Shown: positions 17,251 to 25,943 of the stretch, piece after piece | Position numbering within the stretch: position 1 is the stretch's first letter | Layout: every line of letters starts with the position of its first letter | NCBI RefSeq assembly: GCF_003254575.1 | Contig: NZ_QJUA01000020.1 | Coordinates: forward strand, 28,951 to 92,950 | Origin: Mycobacterium kyogaense | GTDB taxonomy: Bacteria; Actinomycetota; Actinomycetes; Mycobacteriales; Mycobacteriaceae | DNA: 64,000 nt | Reading direction: 5' to 3' | The notes under the pieces: generated by a model | Databases searched by the model: none | Told to the model about the DNA's origin: nothing | The model's input: the letters and a program-made list of their open reading frames with translations, nothing else | Position numbers and translations under genes: made by a program

Positions 17251-17946
17251 ATGGGTCGCGTGACGGACATGGTGGACAGCGCGGCTCGGGTGACCCGGGT
17301 CCGCCGCGGCGATCTGGTCATCTTCGACCTGGACGGCACGCTGACCGATTCCGCCGAGGGCATCGTCGCCAGCTTCCGGCACGCCCTGGCCGCGATCGGC
17401 GCCCCGGTACCCGAGGGCGACCTGGTGAGCCGCATCGTCGGTCCGCCGATGCGGCACACCTTGGAGTCGATGGGTCTGGGTGAGCAGGCCGGCGAGGCGA
17501 TGGCCGCCTACCGCGCCGACTACACGACCCGGGGCTGGTCGATGAACCGTCCGTTCGCGGGCGTGCCCGACCTGCTCATCGACCTGACCCGCGCGGGTGT
17601 CCGGCTGGCGGTGGCCACCTCGAAGGCCGAACCCACCGCGCAACGCATCCTGGCGCACTTCGAACTCGACGGTTTCTTCGAGGTGATCGCCGGCGCCAGC
17701 GTCGACGGCAGCCGGGCCCGCAAGGCCGACGTGGTGGCCCATGCACTCGCTCAGTTGGCGCCGCTCCCCGACCGCGTCGTGATGGTCGGTGACCGCTCTC
17801 ATGACGTCGAGGGCGCCGCCGCCCACGGGATCGGCACGATCGTCGTCGACTGGGGGTACGGCCGCGCCGACTTCACGGCCTCGCCCAGCCCCGCCCTGGC
17901 CCATGTGGCCGACGTCGCAGCGCTGCGTGAGGTGCTGGGTGTCTGA
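17251..17946 (+). CDS. ptkA: HAD-family hydrolase, PtkA-like
   Basis: A 231-aa HAD protein with motif I FDLDGTLTDS (about 28-37), motif II in VATSKAEPT, and motif III/IV in KADVV...MVGDRSHDVEGAAAHGI. It resembles phosphoglycolate phosphatases by sequence. The M. tuberculosis homologue Rv2232 was reported as the protein tyrosine kinase PtkA that phosphorylates PtpA; the name is given by position and family, not activity. An AGGGA ribosome binding site precedes the ATG at 17251. Its last 8 bp overlap the GTG-initiated ptpA gene, so the two are coupled. Confidence 0.85.
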   Translation: MGRVTDMVDSAARVTRVRRGDLVIFDLDGTLTDSAEGIVASFRHALAAIGAPVPEGDLVSRIVGPPMRHTLESMGLGEQAGEAMAAYRADYTTRGWSMNRPFAGVPDLLIDLTRAGVRLAVATSKAEPTAQRILAHFELDGFFEVIAGASVDGSRARKADVVAHALAQLAPLPDRVVMVGDRSHDVEGAAAHGIGTIVVDWGYGRADFTASPSPALAHVADVAALREVLGV

Positions 17947-18433
17947 CCAGTTGCACGTGACCTTCATCTGCTCGGGCAACATCTGCCGCAGCCCGATGGC
18001 CGAGAAGATGTTCGCCCATCAGCTGAGCGAGCGTGGCCTGGCCGACGCGGTGCGGGTCACGAGCGCGGGCACCGGGCACTGGCACGAGGGTGAGCCGGCG
18101 GACCGTCGTGCCGGGGTGACGCTGCGTGAGCACGGCTACCCGAGTGGGCACCGGGCCGCCCAGATGACCGAGGACCATCTCGACGCCGATCTGGTGGTGG
18201 CGCTGGGTCGCAACCATCTGCGCATGCTCTCCGAGAGGGGCGTGCCGACCGACCGGCTGCGGATGCTGCGCTCGTTCGACCCGCGCTCGGGCAAGCACGC
18301 GCTGGACGTCGACGATCCCTACTACGGCACGCAGGACGATTTCGAGGCGGTGTTCGCGGTGATCGACGCCGCCCTGCCCGGTCTACACGCCTGGGTCGAC
18401 GAGCAGCTCGCCGAGCGGCGGCAGGCGGGCTGA
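17939..18433 (+). CDS. ptpA: Low-molecular-weight protein tyrosine phosphatase
   Basis: A 164-aa LMW-PTP. The phosphate-binding loop CSGNICRS (nucleophile Cys11, Arg17) follows the N-terminus directly, and the general-acid Asp with adjacent tyrosines is in VDDPYYG near the C-terminus; both match M. tuberculosis PtpA (Rv2234) as recalled. I chose the GTG at 17939, which overlaps the stop of the HAD gene, because it reproduces the family N-terminus (xSDxLHVTFxC). PtpA dephosphorylates tyrosine-phosphorylated proteins and in pathogens is secreted into macrophages; in an environmental species a cellular signalling role is more likely. SURF1 follows after 3 bp. Confidence 0.95.
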   Translation: MSDQLHVTFICSGNICRSPMAEKMFAHQLSERGLADAVRVTSAGTGHWHEGEPADRRAGVTLREHGYPSGHRAAQMTEDHLDADLVVALGRNHLRMLSERGVPTDRLRMLRSFDPRSGKHALDVDDPYYGTQDDFEAVFAVIDAALPGLHAWVDEQLAERRQAG

Positions 18434-18436
18434 GGT

Positions 18437-19243
18437 ATGCGCCGGCTCGCCTTCCTCCTGCGCCCGCAGTGGCTGGCGCTCTACGTGGTGGTGATCGCGT
18501 TCGCCTACCTGTGCTTCACCGTGCTCGCGCCCTGGCAGCTGCACAAGAACACGAAGACGTCCCGGGAGAACGCCCAGATCTCGGCGTCGCTGAACGCCGA
18601 TGCGGTGCCGTTGACGACGCTTCTGCCGCAGCAGGATTCGTCGGCGCCGGACCAGCAGTGGAAGCGCGTGACGGCCACCGGGCGGTACCTGACCGATGCG
18701 CAGGTGGTGGCCAGGCTGCGCGTGATCGACAGCGATCCGGCGTTCGAGGTGCTGGTGCCCTTCGCCGTCGACGGCGGCCCGACCGTGCTGGTGGATCGCG
18801 GCTATGTGAAGCCCACGACCGGCTCCGCGGTGCCCGACATCGCTCCCGCCCCGACCGGGCGAGTCACGATCACCGCCCGGCTGCGCGACCCCGAACCTGT
18901 CGCCGTCGGCAAGGACCCGTTCCGCGACGCCGGTGTGCAGCAGGTGTATTCGATCAATCCCGGCCAGATCTCCGCGCTGGTCGGGGTTCCGCTCGCCGGG
19001 GCCTACCTGCAGCTGGTCGAGGACCAACCGGGCGGCCTCGGCGTCGTTCCGCTGCCGCGCCTGGAGGCCGGTCCGTTCCTGTCCTACGGCATCCAGTGGA
19101 TCGCGTTCGGTATCATCGCCCCCATCGGGGTGGGCTACTTCGTCTATGCCGAGGTGCAGGCCAGGCGTCGGGAGAAGGCCGTGCCCGCCGAGCCGGTCAC
19201 GCCTGCGGACAAACTGGCCGACCGATACGGCAGGCGACGCTGA
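18437..19243 (+). CDS. SURF1 family cytochrome oxidase assembly protein
   Basis: A 268-aa membrane protein with the SURF1 topology: one transmembrane helix near the N-terminus (WLALYVVVIAFAYLCFTVL), a large extracytoplasmic domain, and a second helix near residues 215-235 (IQWIAFGIIAPIGVGYFVY). Characteristic stretches are LAPWQLHKN, a VLVDRGYV motif (family: vlVnRGwv) and YLQLVEDQPGG. SURF1 helps insert haem a into cytochrome c oxidase subunit I. It is co-directional with ptpA, as Rv2235 is. Its last 47 bp overlap the convergent cobD gene. Confidence 0.93.
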   Translation: MRRLAFLLRPQWLALYVVVIAFAYLCFTVLAPWQLHKNTKTSRENAQISASLNADAVPLTTLLPQQDSSAPDQQWKRVTATGRYLTDAQVVARLRVIDSDPAFEVLVPFAVDGGPTVLVDRGYVKPTTGSAVPDIAPAPTGRVTITARLRDPEPVAVGKDPFRDAGVQQVYSINPGQISALVGVPLAGAYLQLVEDQPGGLGVVPLPRLEAGPFLSYGIQWIAFGIIAPIGVGYFVYAEVQARRREKAVPAEPVTPADKLADRYGRRR

Positions 19244-20165
19244 CGGCGGCCGCCGCGGCCGCGAACTGAACGGCCCGCGACAGCCGGACCGCTCGCCGAA
19301 GGTCACCGGCACCGGGTGGCCGTCCGGTGCCGAGGGTGGGGCGGATCTCCAGTTCGTGGGCGTACTGGGTGGGCCCGCCCAGCTGAATTCGGAGCGCCCC
19401 GGCGAACGACGCCTCAGCGACACCGGCGTTCGGGCTCGGATGGCGGGCGGCGTCGCTGCGCCACGCCCGGATCACGCCGACGGGTGAGCCACCCACCAGC
19501 GGTGCGCACACCACGACGAGCAGACCCGTCAACCGGGCCGCGGCGAGATTCAGCAGATCATCGAATCGCGCTGCCGCCCAGCCGAATCTGCGATACCGCG
19601 GCGACTTGTTGCCGACCATCGCGTCCAGGGTGTTGGCCGCGCGGTACAGCAGCACGCCGGGGGCGCCTCCGACGGCAGCCCACAGCAGCGGCCCCACCTG
19701 AGCGTCGGAGGTGTTCTCCGCGATCGACTCCAGGGCGGCGCGCGCGAGCCCCGCGCTGTCGAGCACCGACGGATCCCGGCCACACAGTGACGGCAGCAGG
19801 TCACGCGCTGGGGCCAGGTCGGCCGCGCCCAGCAGGTCGGCCATCCGGTCTCCGGTGCGGGCCAGCGACGTGCCGCCCAGCGCGGTGAACGTCGCCGCCG
19901 CGATCCACACCACCTCGGCGAGCGCGCTGCGCCGGCTCAGTCGCCCCAGGCCGGCAGCCGTCAGCGTCACCGCCGCGAGCAGCGTGCCGGCGTACCCGAC
20001 ACCCGCGGCGCGACTGTCCGCGTAGCACCGGCGCTCGAGCGCGGCAGCGCCACTGCCGAACACCGCCACCGGGTGGCCGCGCTGCGGATCACCGAATGCC
20101 GCGTCGGCGAGCACGCCGAGCGCGATTCCGGCGGCGCGGCGGCGGCGAACTGCTGCGAACACCAC
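19197..20165 (-). CDS. cobD: Adenosylcobinamide-phosphate synthase (cobalamin biosynthesis protein CobD/CbiB)
   Basis: A 322-aa membrane protein of the CobD/CbiB family, which attaches aminopropanol to cobyric acid in cobalamin synthesis. Family blocks are clear: GDPQRGHPVAVFG near the N-terminus, ENTSDAQVGPLLWAAVGGAP, YRAANTLDAMVG and RFDDLLNLAAARLTG. Several hydrophobic segments are predicted. It converges on SURF1 with a 47-bp overlap, the same arrangement as Rv2235/Rv2236c. It lies divergently 33 bp from the amidohydrolase start. Confidence 0.94.
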   Translation of the reverse strand: MVFAAVRRRRAAGIALGVLADAAFGDPQRGHPVAVFGSGAAALERRCYADSRAAGVGYAGTLLAAVTLTAAGLGRLSRRSALAEVVWIAAATFTALGGTSLARTGDRMADLLGAADLAPARDLLPSLCGRDPSVLDSAGLARAALESIAENTSDAQVGPLLWAAVGGAPGVLLYRAANTLDAMVGNKSPRYRRFGWAAARFDDLLNLAAARLTGLLVVVCAPLVGGSPVGVIRAWRSDAARHPSPNAGVAEASFAGALRIQLGGPTQYAHELEIRPTLGTGRPPGAGDLRRAVRLSRAVQFAAAAAAVSVACRIGRPVCPQA

Positions 20166-20198
20166 GGCAGCTTGTCACATCGGTGTCAGACTGTGCCC

Positions 20199-21908
20199 AT
20201 GGCCGACGTGATCGTGACCGCAGGAACCGTCATCACCATGGACGAGGCCGTGCCGCGCGCGGAGGCCGTCGCGGTGTCCGGCGGGCGAATCGTCGCGGTG
20301 GGCAGCGTCGACCAGTGCCGCGCCGCGCTGCCGGGAGCAGAAGAGATCGACTCCGGCGCAGCGGTGTTGGCGCCGGGATTCGTTGAGCCGCATAGCCATC
20401 CGCTGATCAGCGGAATCGCCACCGAGGCGCCGGCCCGCTCGATCGCGCCGTGGGTCGCGGCGTCGTGGTCCGAGGTGCAGCAGATCTTCGCCGACGCCCT
20501 GGCCGACACCGACCCCGACACCCCGCTGTGGTTCGCGGGTTACGACGCACTGCTGCACGGACATCCGTCCCCCAAAGCCGAGGAACTCGACGATATCTTC
20601 GGTGATCGCGTCACCGTGATCACCGACAACTCAGGGCACGGCGTGTATTTCAACTCCGCGGTGATCCGCACCCACGGCTGGGATGCCGATCCACCGGCCG
20701 ATCCGGTCGCGGGCCGATTCGGCCGCAACGCCGACGGGTCGCTGAACGGGCAGGGGTTCGAACTCCCCGTCGTGACGGCGGTGACGATGCCGCTGATGTC
20801 GCAGATGGGTGACCCGCTGGTGTCGGCCGCGAGCTACTACGCGCTGATGGCGCGCGGCGGCTACACCTCGACGTCGGACATGACGTACGACCCGAAGTTC
20901 GCGGCGGGATACGAGGCGCTGGCCACCGCGCCGTCGTGTCCTCTGCGGGTGAGCATGTGGGAGATGTCGGTCACCGACACCTATTGGGAGCCAACCACAT
21001 TCACTGCCGGTGAGGATTGGCTGACCAAGACCGGGGTGAAGCTCTGGACCGACGGATCGCCGTGGGTGGGCAACATCGCGATCTCGTTTCCCTACCTCGA
21101 CACCGAAGCCACCCGCACCGCCGGCATCGATCCCGCGATGGCCGGCGGGGCGCACTCGATGAACTACAGCCGCGAACAGCTCGACGCGATCCTCGACAAA
21201 GCGGCGCCGGCGGGATGGCAGATGGCGTTCCACGCCAACGGCGATCTGGCACTGGATCTCGCGCTCGACGCCTACGAGGACGCGCTGGCGCGCCACGGCC
21301 TGCTCGGCACCGATCACCGCTGGCGGCTGGAGCACTGCGGGGCGGGCACCCGGGCCCACTTCGATCGCGCGGCGCGGCTCGGGGTGCACGTGTCGATGGC
21401 GCCGTTCCAGTACTACTACTGGGGCGAGTTGCTCGACGGCGCGATGTTCTCCCCCGAACACGGGGCGCGGTGGGCGGCGTTCGCCGACGCCGTCGACTCG
21501 GGGGCGTGCGTGTCGCTGCACAACGACGGGTCGGTGTCGCCGCCGACGCCGATCGTCAACATCGCCACCGCGGTGACCCGGCGTACCCGCAAAGGCACGG
21601 TGCACTGTGCGGAGCAGGCCATCTCGCTCGATCAGGCGTGGCGCGCACAGACGATCGACGCCGCCCGCACACTGGGCCGCGACCATCTCGTCGGAACCAT
21701 CAGCCCCGGCAAGCTTGCCGATTTCGTGGAGTTGACGGCCGACCCGTGGCAGGTCGAACCGACCGCGCTGATCGACACGGTGCAGGTGACGGGCACCTGG
21801 TTGGGCGGGCGACGCATCGATCTCGACGAGTTCGTCGCGGCGGTTCGGGGCGGCGACAACGCCGAACACGCCCACCTGGCCGAGCGGAAGACCACCGGCT
21901 GCTGCTGA
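20199..21908 (+). CDS. YtcJ-like amidohydrolase
   Basis: A 569-aa amidohydrolase of the YtcJ (amidohydrolase_3) group. It begins ADVIVTAGTVITMDE, has the metal-binding GFVEPHSHP (about 61-69), a middle HANGD histidine, HCGAGT, and HNDGSVSPP towards the C-terminus, ending with the beta-sandwich PGKLADFVEL. Such enzymes hydrolyse C-N bonds of unidentified amides or formamides. I chose the ATG at 20199, where the family's N-terminal beta strand begins; the open frame further upstream overlaps cobD. The MgtC-type gene follows after 16 bp. Confidence 0.88.
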   Translation: MADVIVTAGTVITMDEAVPRAEAVAVSGGRIVAVGSVDQCRAALPGAEEIDSGAAVLAPGFVEPHSHPLISGIATEAPARSIAPWVAASWSEVQQIFADALADTDPDTPLWFAGYDALLHGHPSPKAEELDDIFGDRVTVITDNSGHGVYFNSAVIRTHGWDADPPADPVAGRFGRNADGSLNGQGFELPVVTAVTMPLMSQMGDPLVSAASYYALMARGGYTSTSDMTYDPKFAAGYEALATAPSCPLRVSMWEMSVTDTYWEPTTFTAGEDWLTKTGVKLWTDGSPWVGNIAISFPYLDTEATRTAGIDPAMAGGAHSMNYSREQLDAILDKAAPAGWQMAFHANGDLALDLALDAYEDALARHGLLGTDHRWRLEHCGAGTRAHFDRAARLGVHVSMAPFQYYYWGELLDGAMFSPEHGARWAAFADAVDSGACVSLHNDGSVSPPTPIVNIATAVTRRTRKGTVHCAEQAISLDQAWRAQTIDAARTLGRDHLVGTISPGKLADFVELTADPWQVEPTALIDTVQVTGTWLGGRRIDLDEFVAAVRGGDNAEHAHLAERKTTGCC

Positions 21909-21924
21909 CGTAGGGAGGAACACC

Positions 21925-23175
21925 GTGAGCTGGCAGGAGATCCAGCCGTTCCTCGTGGCGCTGGCCATCGGGCTTCTGCTCGGCTTCGAGCGAGAACGCA
22001 GCCACCGTCGCAAACTGCCGGCCGGATCACGGTCATTCGCACTGCTGTCGCTGGGTGGAGCCGTCGCGGCCGGCTTTGGCCCGTGGGTCGTCGTCATAGG
22101 GCTTGCCGGTGTCAGCGCCATCTCGGCGTTGGCGTACTTTCGCACCAGCGAGGAGGACCCGGGCACCACGACGGCGATCGCCGCCCTCCTCGCCTACATG
22201 CTCGGTGCGCTGTCCTACACCCGCCCGACGGTGGCCGTAGCCCTGGCCGTCATCGTCGCCGGACTCCTGGTGTCCAAGGCCAGAATTCATCGCTTCGCCC
22301 GGCAGATCATCAGCGAAATCGAAGTCGAAGACGCCATCAAGTTCCTGGTCGTGGCGTTCGTGATCCTGCCGCTGTTACCCGACCGGCCACTGGGACCGTA
22401 TGGCGTGCTCAATCCGGAGAGGATCTGGCTTCTCGTCGTCTTGCTGACGGGGATCGGTTGGCTCGGTTACGTCGGTGTGCGCGCCCTGGGGCCCGAGCGC
22501 GGTCTGCTCGTCGCCGGCCTCGCGGGCGGCTTCGTATCGGCCAGCGCGGCAACGGCTTCGATGGGTCGGCTGGCCCGGACGGCCGCCGGCATCCGGGGAC
22601 CACTGGCCGGCGCTTTGCTCGCCAGCCTCGCCACGATCGTGCAGATGCTCATCGTCATCGGCCTGGTCGACGTCGATGTGCTCGGTCGTCTGTGGCCACC
22701 CTTGATCGGGGCAGCAGTCGTCCTGGTGGCGATTGCCGCGGTCGTCTACCGGGGCGGCGCGCACTCGCAGCAGAACACCGACGGCGACGAGGCCGCCGCG
22801 TTGTCCCGCACGCGACCGTTCGCCCTGCGGCCGGCCCTGATCCTGGCCGCCGTGCTGACCGTCGCTCTGCTCGTTGCCCGATGGGGAGCCGCCGTCCTCG
22901 GCGCCCAGGGCGCGGTGCTTGCTGCGTTCGCCGCGGGCCTCGCCGACGCACACGCCGGCGCGGTGGCTGCCGCCAGCCTCGCGGCCAAGGGAGCTGTCAC
23001 CGTCGACACGGCCCTTCTCGCGATCGCCGCCGCGCTGGGCTCGAACCTGCTCGTCAAGGTGGTGCTCGCGTTCACCGCCGGCGGCCGTCGGTTCGGCCTG
23101 CGGTTCATGGCCGGGATGGCCTTGCCGGCGCTCGTCTTCGGCCTCGTGCTGGCGGCCGGTTCCGTCGCGGCCTGA
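21925..23175 (+). CDS. MgtC/SapB-DUF4010 membrane protein
   Basis: A 416-aa integral membrane protein with about 12 hydrophobic helices and a GTG start behind GGGAGGA. The N-terminal third has the MgtC/SapB signature (ALAIGLLLGFERER, AGSRSFALLSLGGA, EEDPGTTTAIAALLAYMLGAL). The rest matches DUF4010 (IEVEDAIKFLVVAFVILPLLPD and GLAGGFVSASAATASMGRLA). The function of this two-part family is not established; Mg2+ homeostasis or transport is often suggested. Its stop is 3 bp before the left end of the integrated element, so its terminator or downstream neighbour may have been displaced by the insertion. Confidence 0.88.
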   Translation: MSWQEIQPFLVALAIGLLLGFERERSHRRKLPAGSRSFALLSLGGAVAAGFGPWVVVIGLAGVSAISALAYFRTSEEDPGTTTAIAALLAYMLGALSYTRPTVAVALAVIVAGLLVSKARIHRFARQIISEIEVEDAIKFLVVAFVILPLLPDRPLGPYGVLNPERIWLLVVLLTGIGWLGYVGVRALGPERGLLVAGLAGGFVSASAATASMGRLARTAAGIRGPLAGALLASLATIVQMLIVIGLVDVDVLGRLWPPLIGAAVVLVAIAAVVYRGGAHSQQNTDGDEAAALSRTRPFALRPALILAAVLTVALLVARWGAAVLGAQGAVLAAFAAGLADAHAGAVAAASLAAKGAVTVDTALLAIAAALGSNLLVKVVLAFTAGGRRFGLRFMAGMALPALVFGLVLAAGSVAA

Positions 23176-23178
23176 TTC

Positions 23179-23223
23179 TGGTGGGCGCGGACGGTATCGA
23201 ACCGCCGACCGCTGGTGTGTAAA
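23179..23223. repeat. attL-like core: partial tRNA-Val copy
   Basis: Matches 32299-32343 at 44 of 45 positions. It corresponds to the 3' CCA, acceptor, T arm and anticodon 3' side of tRNA-Val, ending at the 5' edge of the anticodon loop. The single difference (23196, A for T) falls in the T loop. There is no 5' tRNA half beside it, so it is not a functional tRNA. Confidence 0.92.
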
Positions 23224-23328
23224 GGGATCGGAACGTGTGAACCCGCGCGCGGCGGTGTCCGCCATGTCCAGGTCAGAGGCGGTTCGGATGTCCACCTCGT
23301 CCACGGTGTCCACGCCGTTCGTGCATGT

Positions 23329-23352
23329 CTTGGGACACCATTGGGACACTGG
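23329..23352. promoter_or_regulatory. Candidate integrase arm-type site pair (left)
   Basis: Two direct copies of TTGGGACAC spaced 11 bp apart, one helical turn. A closely similar 24-bp block (20 of 24 identical, same orientation) lies at 32209-32232 near the other end. Location about 100 bp inside each core and conservation at both ends fit arm-type binding sites for the integrase N-terminal domain. Confidence 0.6.
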
Positions 23353-23433
23353 CGAACGCGCGTCCGACACGCCAGCGGTAGTGCGCAGACCGACACGCCC
23401 GAACGTGTCGGGGGCTCACGCGACAATCGGTCC

Positions 23434-24990
23434 ATGGCCTCACCGAATGCCGCCGACGCCGCGCTGACCATCCCGTCGGACGGTCCCCACGCGAAGTTTG
23501 TGCGATACGCCCGCGCGGTCGCCAAGGACCGTCAACCGCTGTTCCCCATCACCCCCGCGACGCGGCCACTCGTCGTCGGGCTCGACCTGCGCACGCTGGG
23601 ACCGCAGCCGTCGGATTACGAGGACCTGGTGCACGTCCTCCGACGCGATGTCGTCACCCCGATGCTCATGGTGTTCGAGGATGACGACGACGCACTGGCC
23701 ACCGCGTGGATCGAGGCGTGCGAGGTCGAGGAGCACTACGTCATCCACTACACCGACCCGCAGAGCGTGGGCCGATTCCTGGACTCGGTGGAGTTCAGCG
23801 TCTCGACCATGCGCGGAGAGGAGAGTTGGGGGTGGCGGAAGTGCCACTTCTTCGACATCTTCGCCTTGTTCGACGCGCAGAACACGACCGCCGACGACAT
23901 CAGCAATGACGACCGCATACGGGGGGCGGTGCTCGCCTCTGCCGGGTTCGGGCTCGGTACCGACGTGGTGGTGACGCTTGCGCCGTCGGTTGGTCGGGCC
24001 GATGTGGGCGACAACGACATCGTCACCTCGGTCACCCCTGACGATCTGCACCCGGTGTTCGGTCACTACCTGCGGATGACCGGCAACCGGACCGTCGCCG
24101 AATATCGGTACAGCACTTCCTACGGCAGTGCCACCGAGAAGATGGAACCCCCGTCGATGAAAGAGGTGTACGACATCGGGCTGGGCAGCCTGGTCGCCTG
24201 GCTCGACATGTTTCGCCTCGTCGCCGCACAACTCGGGGACATTCGTGCGCTGGCGGAGATCGAGACCCTACGGACACGAATCCGCCGCGCCGCGCGGGCG
24301 CTCGATGAGGTCATCGCTGCACTGAGCCGCACCAACGGTCACGACGCCGCACCGACGACGGACACCATCGAGTCCGTCAGCGAGGCGTTCGACCGCGAGA
24401 TGCTCTATTTGATGGCGGTTTTCGACGGCTACGGGCGTGCGTTCGTTCGGTGGCTCGACCCCACCTCGGGCAAGGACTTGCGCAAGTCGCTGCACTCGTC
24501 CAAGACACTCGATGACTACGTGGAACCCAACTACCCCGACGCGCCGGAATTGACCCGATTGCGCGAGTTGCAGCGGTTCGCGTTCGCCTGCTCTCAACTC
24601 CGCAACCGCATCCACGATGCCGTCCTGCCCACCGGATCGTTCACCAACCGGACCTACGGCAACAGCCAAGCCATCGCCATCGACCTCGGCCAGACCGATG
24701 TCGAGTTGACGCAGGAGCTAGTGGACCGGCTCGGTGTGTGGCGGGCCACTCCGCCCAACGCGATCTTCGGGCAACCGACGACCGTGGCCGAAGTCGCGAC
24801 CACGGCCGTCGAGTTGTTCAGAGCCAGCCTGGAATACATCGACCTGTTCACCTATCTGGTCATGTGCACGAAACCGGCCAACGCGTCCGACGCCATCGAA
24901 TTGCTCGGCAAGGTCACCGATACCGGGTACCGACCACCAGAACTCCATCCGACCGAGGCGCTCTATCGGCGGCTGTTCCGCTGGGACTAA
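23434..24990 (+). CDS. Protein of unknown function, 518 aa, in the tRNA-Val element
   Basis: I do not recognise this protein. The start at 23434 (MASPNAADAAL) follows a 200-bp region holding the left arm sites. No signal peptide, membrane segment or P-loop is visible. The first half (to about 220) looks mixed alpha/beta and acidic (MLMVFEDDDDALATAWIEACEVEEHYVIHY; SWGWRKCHFFDIFALFDAQN). The second half is mostly helical. LRNRIHDAV (Arg390-Asn391, His394) recalls the R-N-x-x-x-H motif of HEPN RNases, but the Arg-His spacing is one residue short of the usual minimum. As a full-length gene at the left edge of a degraded element it may be cargo. Codon use is high-GC, like the host. Confidence 0.75.
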   Translation: MASPNAADAALTIPSDGPHAKFVRYARAVAKDRQPLFPITPATRPLVVGLDLRTLGPQPSDYEDLVHVLRRDVVTPMLMVFEDDDDALATAWIEACEVEEHYVIHYTDPQSVGRFLDSVEFSVSTMRGEESWGWRKCHFFDIFALFDAQNTTADDISNDDRIRGAVLASAGFGLGTDVVVTLAPSVGRADVGDNDIVTSVTPDDLHPVFGHYLRMTGNRTVAEYRYSTSYGSATEKMEPPSMKEVYDIGLGSLVAWLDMFRLVAAQLGDIRALAEIETLRTRIRRAARALDEVIAALSRTNGHDAAPTTDTIESVSEAFDREMLYLMAVFDGYGRAFVRWLDPTSGKDLRKSLHSSKTLDDYVEPNYPDAPELTRLRELQRFAFACSQLRNRIHDAVLPTGSFTNRTYGNSQAIAIDLGQTDVELTQELVDRLGVWRATPPNAIFGQPTTVAEVATTAVELFRASLEYIDLFTYLVMCTKPANASDAIELLGKVTDTGYRPPELHPTEALYRRLFRWD

Positions 24991-24994
24991 GCCA

Positions 24995-25255
24995 TCACGC
25001 GGCCCGCCGCCGCGTGGAATTGAACCCGGCGGACTCGGCGGTCCACAGGTCGTCTCGGTGCCACTGGTGCCCGCACCCGGCGCACTCATAGCGGCACAGC
25101 GCCCACGCCCCGCCGCCTCGGCTGACCTCGGTCGGCTCGGTGAGAGTGGCGCGGCGCACCCGGCTGTCGGCGTGGTGCCCGGCCGGGTTGCACTCGGGGC
25201 AGTAGTCGTCCAGGAACTGCAGGCGGCGGCTGTCCGGCGCGGTCGTCGTCGTCAC
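24995..25255 (-). CDS. Small zinc-ribbon protein, 86 aa
   Basis: A small protein with two Cys pairs, CPEC (about 19-22) and CAGCGHQWH (about 58-66), the layout of a treble-clef or zinc-ribbon fold. The GTG start at 25255 has a strong GAGGAG 6 nt upstream, which supports real translation. It ends 5 bp from the convergent 518-aa gene. Small zinc ribbons of this kind are common in mycobacteriophages and prophages. It may bind nucleic acid; the function is unknown. Confidence 0.7.
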   Translation of the reverse strand: MTTTTAPDSRRLQFLDDYCPECNPAGHHADSRVRRATLTEPTEVSRGGGAWALCRYECAGCGHQWHRDDLWTAESAGFNSTRRRAA

Positions 25256-25308
25256 GGTGTCTCCTCGGTGTCGTTGGTGAGGTGGCCCCGCGTGGTTGTG
25301 GTCCGTCG

Positions 25309-25452
25309 TCAGGTGAGGGGCGGCACCGGGCGCATCCCGGCCCGCAGCCCGGCGAGTTGCGAGCTGGTCGGCCCGCCGCCGTCGGTGACCCCGGGGCGAC
25401 GTTCGTACTCTCGGCTGTGGTCAGGTCGCCAGTGTGTCACTAGAGCGTGCAT
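25309..25452 (-). CDS. Possible tiny ORF, 47 aa
   Basis: An ATG-initiated frame, MHALVTHWRPDHSREYERRP..., ending 53 bp before the zinc-ribbon start on the same strand. It is polar, with no recognisable domain. No good ribosome binding site is visible for the ATG; an in-frame GTG four codons on is an alternative. Its place in a row of tiny minus-strand genes, typical of phage DNA, is the main support. It could be chance. Confidence 0.3.
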   Translation of the reverse strand: MHALVTHWRPDHSREYERRPGVTDGGGPTSSQLAGLRAGMRPVPPLT

Positions 25453-25817
25453 GTCGCAGCATCGAATTACATTGCGAGAGAGGCACTTTCCCGACTAATA
25501 CGGTATTGTCGCACCCGCTGACGTGGGCGTCGCCCCTATTCGGCGAACGGAAACCGGCCCGCGATTGATGCCGGGTTCAGCGTGTCGGTGGCGGTCAACC
25601 GATCCGGCGGTCCTGCGCTGATGGTGTGCGCAGCCTCGACGTGATTGATTCCGAACTACGCCCGCTCGTCGCGGTGCGCCGAGCGGCGGTGGAGGACGGC
25701 CGCGCGCCCATCCTCCACGTCATCGACGGCCCCTTGGACGAACGGGCGAGCACGCCGCCGGTCGGGACCGAGACCCGTCACCCACCTGGTGACGGGTTCG
25801 GTCATCCGACGGTCGGC
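25453..25817. other. Gene-poor stretch inside the element
   Basis: No convincing gene. It holds an 11-bp palindrome AATACGGTATT (25497-25507) in a locally AT-rich patch that on the minus strand offers a -10-like TATTAG, so it could be the promoter/operator for the tiny genes to its left. A plus-strand GTG frame from 25626 begins with a protein-like stretch (MRSLDVIDSELRPLVAVRR) but soon loses coding character, suggesting the decayed start of a small phage gene. Confidence 0.4.
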
Positions 25818-25943
25818 CTACTTCTCGATCAGGAAGTCGTACAGGCCGAGGCCACGGGCATCGCAGTCGTTCTGCGTCAGGGTGTTGTTGCACTCCTGGC
25901 AGTGACCAGATCCGTGTCCGTCGTAGGTGCGGTGGCTGTTCAT
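25818..25943 (-). CDS. Tiny Cys-containing protein, 41 aa
   Basis: MNSHRTYDGHGSGHCQECNN... ends LGLYDFLIEK. The H-C-x2-C pair plus one further Cys suggests a small metal-binding knot. A very strong purine-rich ribosome binding site (GAGGAGGTGGTGGAG) lies directly before the ATG, the best evidence that it is translated. The sequence is of a type found in mycobacteriophage accessory genes, but I cannot name a family. Confidence 0.55.
   Translation of the reverse strand: MNSHRTYDGHGSGHCQECNNTLTQNDCDARGLGLYDFLIEK

Noticed and set aside
23179..23223. A second tRNA-Val gene
   Set aside because: Only the 3' half is present; the 5' acceptor strand and D arm are missing, so it cannot fold into a tRNA.
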